Part shown: piece after piece, positions 58,930-64,000 of the stretch
Numbering within the stretch: position 1 is the stretch's first letter
Layout of the letters: each line of letters starts with the position of its first letter
NCBI GenBank assembly: GCA_032716605.1
Contig: CM064539.1
Span: 700,661 to 764,660 of the forward strand
Direction of reading: 5' to 3'
Origin: Paralithodes platypus
Taxonomy: Eukaryota > Arthropoda > Malacostraca > Decapoda > Lithodidae
DNA length: 64,000 nt
Notes under the pieces: generated by a model
The model's input: only the letters and a program-made list of their open reading frames with translations
What the model was told of the DNA's origin: nothing
The model's database searches: none
Translations under genes and position numbers: made by a program

Positions 58930-61860
58930 CCCCACACCTCCACGGAGTCCAACCACCGTGACCCAATCAGGAACGCCCCCGTCCGGACTAGCCCACCCTG
59001 CAGTCCCACCGGTTACCCCACAGAACCAGAACTCGGGCCTAGCGCTTCCACCACCACTGCAGTAAACCCAACAGAGGAGCTCACCTGTATATACACTAAT
59101 ATAGATGGGGTTAATACCAAAAATAAAAGTGATCTCTTAGGATTAGTTATAAGTAAGGATAAACCACATATTATATTTGTTTTCAGAGACTAAGTTAAGT
59201 CCAGAGGAATCGTCTGCCTGGTACTTCGATTGTGAATCCTACACGGTATACAGGAAGGACAGAGCAACAGGAGATGGAGGAGGCGTCGCCATCTTGGTGA
59301 GAAGGGACATACCCTCATCGCAGTGTTCATACATCGTCCCAGAAAATGTTGAAGCTGTTATGTGTGAGTTGAGCATTGGAGGAAACTCTACTCTCTTGGG
59401 ATGTATGTACAGGCCGCCAAACTCAACAGAAGACTACAGCAGCAGTATCAGGCAGACCTTGCTTTAAGCGTGCAATATTGGGGTAAATCAGGTGCTAATT
59501 TGCGGAGATTTCAACTTTAAGGAAATTGATGGGAAAATCACTACGTACACGGGGGACCAAGGAGCGAACAAGCAAAGTTCTACGAAACCTGCCAGGATGC
59601 CTTTCTTCACCAGCATGTAGCAGAGTTCACTAGAGCCCGAGGAAGCGATACCCCGTCACTTTTGGATCTCATCCTGACCAAAAATGAATTAGAAATAAGT
59701 AACATAGAGTACAAAGCTCCAATTGGAGCCAGTAATCACAGTGTCATAGTTTTCAAAATGGCTGTGGATGGTGCTCTGCACTGTGATGATGAAGGTAATA
59801 AGAAACTTTTTCACAAGGGTGACTATGTACAAGCAAACCATATGTTCAGCAATGTTGACTGGGAGATACTGAGGAACAGCAGTGTTGAGGAGACCTGGGA
59901 AGGCATCTTGGAAGTATACAACAAGGTAGTACAAACTTGCGTTCCGCTTCAGACAACTCGGAGAGGAACGAAACCAAAGCCCAAATGGATGACACAGAGA
60001 GTTTGTGTAAAATAAGACAGAAAGAGGATGCCTGGAAGATATACCGACAGAGGAGAAACAGAGCAAGATACAGAGCGTACTGCAAAAGAAGGAACGAGTC
60101 AACACAAGCAGTCAGAGAGGCAGTTTATCAGTTTGAAAAGTCCCTTGCACAGGAAGTCAAAGAAAAACCACGTGCCTTCTATGCATACGCGAGAAGCAAA
60201 ACCCGGATCAAAGAGGCTGTGTCCAGGCTCAAACACCCCAATGGAACCTAACAAACACCCCCCAGGAGGCAAGTGAACTCCTAAATAAAGAATTCCAAAA
60301 GGTCTTCATACGAGAGCCAGAAACGGACATTCCGAATGTTCAAAACCAATTTGATGGTGTCGGGATAGGTCACTGTGATTTCACCGAGGACGAGGTAAGA
60401 AAATGTCTGGAAGGCCTGAGAGAAAACTCTGCTCCAGGACCTGATGGGATTCACCCGAGGGTGTTAAAGGAGTGCGCATCCTCGCTTGCATTTCCTCTCT
60501 GGCTGCTGTTCAGAAAGACCCTCACCGACAGAATTATACCCGAGGACTGGAGGAAGGCAAATGTCACTCCAATATACAAAAAAGGTGACAAGTCAAATCC
60601 ATTAAACTACCGCCCAGTCAGCCTTACTTCAGTTCCATGCAAGATAATGGAGAAATTGCTAAAGCAAAGGATAGTGAATCATCTGGAAAACAACAATCTC
60701 CTCAGCAGTTCCCAACACGGTTTCTACTCAAGAAACTACAGGCAGTCGGGATATCAGGAGACATCATAATATGGATCGAGAACTTCTTGAGTCGGAGAAT
60801 TCAACGCGTTGTCAACAGGGGCGCACCCTCAGAATGGCTGGGGGTCTGGAGTGGAGTACCTCAAGGCAGTGTGCTGGGGCCAGTTCTCTTCCTTGTTTTC
60901 ATAAATGACCTCATGGATACAGTTCAGTCAGACAGCAAGCTCTTCGCAGACGACGCCAAGCTGTACAGCAGAATTAAGTCCCCGCTGGACAGAGAAGGAT
61001 TACAGGAGGACATTACCAGGCTGGAAGAGTGGAGTAAAAAGTGGCTACTAGAATTTAATGAGGAGAAATGCAAGGTCATGCACATGGGACGGAGGAACCC
61101 AGAGTACCAATACCGCATGAAGAATAATCCGCTAACCACCACAGAGGAGGAAAAAGACCTAGGAATTTATGTCACCCCGGATTTGAAGCCAGCAGTACAA
61201 GTGGCCAAGGCAGCAGCCAGTGCCAACTCGTTGGTAGGACTTCTAAGGAAAACATATACATACATGGATTCAGAGATGTTTCTCCCTTTGTACAAATCCC
61301 TAATCAGACCTCGACTGGAATACAGTATCCAGGCATGGTCTCCATATACCCGTCGAGACATCAACAAGTTGGAACAAGTACAGCGGAGAGCCACTAAACT
61401 GGTTCCGGAGTTGTCCGAAATGCCATATGAGTTGCGACTGGAGCGTCTTGGACTAACGACACTGGAGCAGAGAAGGAAACGAGGAGACATGATCCAGACC
61501 TACAAGATAATTCATGGCATAGATGCGGTCAAGGACGGGCACTTTTTGACAATTGCATCAAGAGAAAACCAACCAAACACCCGAGGACACAGACTGAAGC
61601 TGGCCAAGGTCAGGCACAGAACCACGAAGAGGAACAACTTTTTTAGTGCTAGGATTGTAAACAACTGGAATAGTCTCCCAGAGGAAGTAGTTACGAGTCA
61701 GAGTGTAAATGTTTTTAAAAATAATTATGACCGGTATGAGACTGAAAGATTGAGAAGAGGCAACCTTTATGAGCTTTGACTCCTCTGCCTCTTAAACTAT
61801 TACTAAGGTAAGCGATCACTAAGGTAAGCGAGCTCCTACAGGTATAATATCTACATCGTT
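58930..61860 (+). mobile_element. CR1-like LINE (second subfamily), decayed
   Basis: The endonuclease is in broken frames: ELTCIYTNIDGVNTKNKSDL, SETKLSPEESSAWYFDC, VLICGDFNFKEIDGK and LLDLILTKNELEISNIEY, then IGASNHSVIVF, where the canonical SDH is SNH. RT follows: [60 protein letters not shown]. Motif A is deleted at about 60721. Then come [20 protein letters not shown] and LFADDAKLYSRI. The 3' end has two ACTAAGGTAAGCGA units at about 61801-61830. Confidence 0.9.
60637..61779 (+). pseudogene. CR1-like reverse transcriptase C-terminal half lacking motif A
   Basis: Open frame with [120 protein letters not shown] and SARIVNNWNSLPEEVV. About 40 residues that should hold the YLD...AFDKVPH motif are missing between QHGF and LLKKLQAVG, so the first catalytic Asp is gone and the product cannot polymerise DNA. 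Confidence 0.88.
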
Positions 61861-62437
61861 TTTTGTTACGCTGATTCATAGTAAGTGGATACTGAACCTT
61901 AAATACAGCATCTTCTATTTTATGAAGAATGGGTACTTTAACTCGCAAATTCTTTAAATAAACGAAAATGAAAAAATATATAGTACGCGGTTCCATTTAG
62001 TTACCCATATTATTCAATCGTTTTCTCTAAACATTGTACAAGAAAACATATTTTTATGGGTAACTAAAATATCAAAATATAATCAACAGGGAGGACGAAC
62101 GCGATACGGCCTCCCCGTTAAATAGTGGGTTTGAGCTCGAAATGTGTATTATGGCAGGGAAGGGATACCGAGGAGGTGGGAGAAACCGAGATGGAGGAAT
62201 TAAGAGGAAGAGAGCAACGGCGTGGAGATGAAGAGAGAGAGGAAGGAGAAGGAGGAGTGTGTTTATGTTTAAGGGAGCTCCCAATTTTCCAAGTTTCCTG
62301 CATTGTCGAGACTTTCCAAGCTGTTTTGCTGATTTTTTTTTTTTTACACCGAGGACCGTCTGAAATTAGCCTAGTTTTCACCCATTTGCCTATCAAGAAT
62401 CTGAAACACGTCTCCCACCGGTGAAGAGGAAATTAAG
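61861..62437. other. Unassigned sequence
   Basis: Purine-rich stretch at 62160-62270 (GAGGAAGGAGAAGGAGGAG) and a T12 run near 62333. No gene recognised. Confidence 0.4.
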
Positions 62438-62690
62438 GGGAGACTGACCGTTTGTTTGGTCTATTAATTCATTTATTCATATTTGTTTTAGTTTCCTCCC
62501 TAGACTTCCATCAAGCTTAGAAAATCAACCCCTAGACAAGATAAATTTGTAAATTTTTTGGTAGAAAAATTTCCCGGCCGAAGGCCGATTCCTCTTAAAA
62601 TGCCGGCTCGTTATCGCTCGCCAGGAAAAAATAGACACCTAAATGGCACGCAAGGTCTTAAAATTGACAACGAAATGGGTCGAAAGGTAT
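62438..62690. mobile_element. M1-related MITE copy
   Basis: Starts at TTAAGGGGAGACTGACC (about 62433) and has GGTCTATTAATTCATTTATT, TTTTTGGTAGAAAAATTTCC, CGGCTCGTTATCGCTCGCCA and AACGAAATGGGTCGAAAGG. It ends where an M4-type TTAACCCTT begins at 62690. Confidence 0.7.
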
Positions 62691-62693
62691 TAA

Positions 62694-62960
62694 CCCTTTG
62701 GCTGCGGCCTTGTTTGGGCTATTTAGGGCATATTCAGGCACTCCTGAATGATAAATCAAGCATCTGCATTAAATGAAGTGTATTCTGCCGAAAACTAGGC
62801 GAAAATAGCTTCAAAATGACACCAGAACGGATCGTATACGTGGTCTGGTTCACCCGCAGTGATCCCAGTGAAATGCGGGAACCCCGCTATTATGTAACAC
62901 TCGCTCGCTTGGCTGCACTTATGAGAGAGACAGAGAGACACGCTCGAGACACAGCCTAGC
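62694..62960. mobile_element. M4-related TTAA element (partial)
   Basis: TTAACCCTTTGGCTGCGG at 62690, then GGGCATATTCAGGCACTCCT, ATGATAAATCAAGCATCTGC and CTTCAAAATGACACCAGAAC. The reverse of this run is in the right part of the 2923-3344 copy. Confidence 0.6.
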
Positions 62961-63091
62961 TCAGTGAGCCGCTCGGTGCTCTGAGGGTCGGAGGTGGGCC
63001 CCTCACGCTCCCGCCCCCTGTCACTCGATTTTTACGTTTTTTACAGGCTTTTAAAACCTGGAAATTGCTGTAACTTGCCAAAACATTACAG

Positions 63092-63092
<1 letters not shown>

Positions 63093-63156
<64 letters not shown>
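63093..63156. repeat. (AC)n microsatellite
   Basis: About 32 AC units ending directly at the 5' end of a SINE. Confidence 0.97.
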
Positions 63157-63158
<2 letters not shown>

Positions 63159-63480
63159 CCCGTAGCCTAGTAGGTAGAGCTCTCGTCTCACACACGAGGG
63201 GTCGGGGGTTCAATCTCAGACCGGGCGGAGACAAATTGGGCTTGTCTCCTTTCATGTGTTAGCCTCAGTTCACCTAGCTGTAAATAGGTACCTGGAATAA
63301 GTGGACGACGTTGTGACGTCCCATCTGGGGTTGGCAAAAATGGTACAAGGCGAGATGGGTATCATATGGTTCACCTAAGCTGATGGCTACCTAAGCCTTC
63401 GGGCGAGACGGTACCGTCTATAGTGAGAATGGTACCATACATATCCACCCTAAGCCTTCGTTTCCAATGTCGCCAATTGG
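63159..63480 (+). mobile_element. tRNA-derived SINE, copy 1
   Basis: A box TAGCCTAGTAGG (fits TRGCNNARYNGG), anticodon-like arm CTCGTCTCACACACGAG with CAC in the loop position (Val-like), and B box area GGGGGTTCAATCTCAG. The body holds GTTCACCTAGCTGTAAATAG and GTACCTGGAATAAGTGGACG. A short AC run (63492-63503) follows its 3' side. Confidence 0.88.
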
Positions 63481-63642
63481 CTAAATACAGACTACACACA
63501 CACATCCACAGCCATTCCAACAGTACATAAAACACTTAACATGCATTTCACGCAATACATTCCCAGTTAAGGAGGCGCGATAATAATGAGCTTAGCTCGC
63601 ATTGCGTGGATTCCCCTTGACGAACAAGTAACTGAGTAACTG

Positions 63643-63645
<3 letters not shown>

Positions 63646-63688
<43 letters not shown>
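63646..63688. repeat. (AC)n microsatellite
   Basis: About 21 AC units ending directly at the start of SINE copy 2. Confidence 0.97.
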
Positions 63689-63690
<2 letters not shown>

Positions 63691-64000
63691 GTAGCCTAGT
63701 AGGTAGAGCTCTCGTCTCACACACGAGGGGTCGGGGGTTCAATCCCCGGCCGGGCGGAGACAAATTGGGCTTGTCTCCTTTCATGTGTTAGCCTCAGTTC
63801 ACCTAGCTGTAAATAGGTACCTGGAATAAGTGGACGACGTTGTGACGTCCCATCTGGGGTTGGCAAAAATGGTACAAGGCGAGATGGGTATCATATGGTT
63901 CACCTAAGCTGATGGCTACCTAAGTCTTCGGGCGAGACGGTACCGTCTATAGTGAGAATGGTACCATACAGATCCACCCTACACCTTCGTTTCCGATGTC
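63688..64000 (+). mobile_element. tRNA-derived SINE, copy 2 (runs off the window)
   Basis: Nearly identical to copy 1 over 310 bp, with B box GGGGGTTCAATCCCCGG intact. Both copies start at the same base after an (AC)n run. Confidence 0.88.

Noticed and set aside
58691..59065. Open frame crossing the run of N
   Set aside because: It is created by unknown bases in the assembly gap; sequence on the two sides is not related.
63159..63230. tRNA-Val gene
   Set aside because: A and B boxes are present, but the acceptor stem is poor and the same unit continues into a 310-bp body repeated at 63688, so it is a SINE head.
62956..63784. Minus-strand frames with long Val-Cys repeats
   Set aside because: They are translations of (AC)n microsatellites joined to SINE sequence.

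Overview
The window is a piece of a repeat-rich, intron-rich animal genome. It is most likely an arthropod and plausibly a decapod crustacean. That is inference from the gene, the intron style, the CR1-like and other LINEs with short microsatellite-like tails, and tRNA-headed SINEs carrying a TTCACCTAGCTGTAAATAGG block that I associate with decapods; nothing here identifies the species. One host gene can be read with confidence: the 3' two thirds or more of HSD17B4, the peroxisomal multifunctional enzyme type 2 (D-bifunctional protein). Its 13 exons lie on the plus strand between 982 and 37526. All splice phases agree, and they encode about 617 residues: the end of the dehydrogenase (SDR) domain, the hydratase-2 domain and the SCP2 domain, ending in the peroxisomal signal AKM. 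The first ~115 residues lie upstream of the window. One further short exon-like segment (55771-55842) may belong to an unidentified second gene.

Almost everything else is transposable-element sequence, often nested. Non-LTR retrotransposons include: an almost complete CR1-like element (19291-23188, minus) with ORF1, endonuclease and reverse transcriptase; a second decayed CR1-like element after a 100-base assembly gap (58930-61860, plus); several copies of an RTE-like family ending in an (ATAG)-type tail (for example 40031-42369 and 43590-47425); and fragments of at least four other LINE families. DNA transposons include: three pogo/Tigger-type elements with TA target sites and CAG...CTG ends (1822-2795, 5615-6507, 10038-10762); several families of TTAA-flanked piggyBac-type MITEs; a degenerate piggyBac transposase split by a LINE with an 8-bp target duplication (39755-42770); and a 1347-bp inverted-repeat element of unknown transposase (15845-17191).

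The most interesting pattern is an excess of the heptamers TACTGTA and TACAGTA, sometimes stacked as TACAGTACTGTA or longer. At five sites a homologous copy or the protein alignment shows that plain TA became TA+CTGTA, TA+CAGTA or multiples of these 5-bp steps. This is the footprint expected from excision of a TA-targeting element whose ends are CAG...CTG, and three such pogo-type elements sit in the same window. One footprint breaks the frame of the nearly complete CR1 element, and another breaks a second LINE. Footprints create new TA targets and seem to have been hit repeatedly.

Layout: 1-7382, HSD17B4 exons a-d with pogo and piggyBac MITEs; 7383-23748, a 16-kb intron filled with nested LINEs; 23749-37526, the remaining exons, plus a split pseudo-exon copy; 37527-55770, intergenic, the piggyBac/LINE nest and two near-identical LINE copies, then a run of hairpin MITEs and SINEs; 55771-64000, the candidate orphan exon, LINE and SINE fragments, the gap, the second CR1-like element and two young (AC)n-linked SINE copies.
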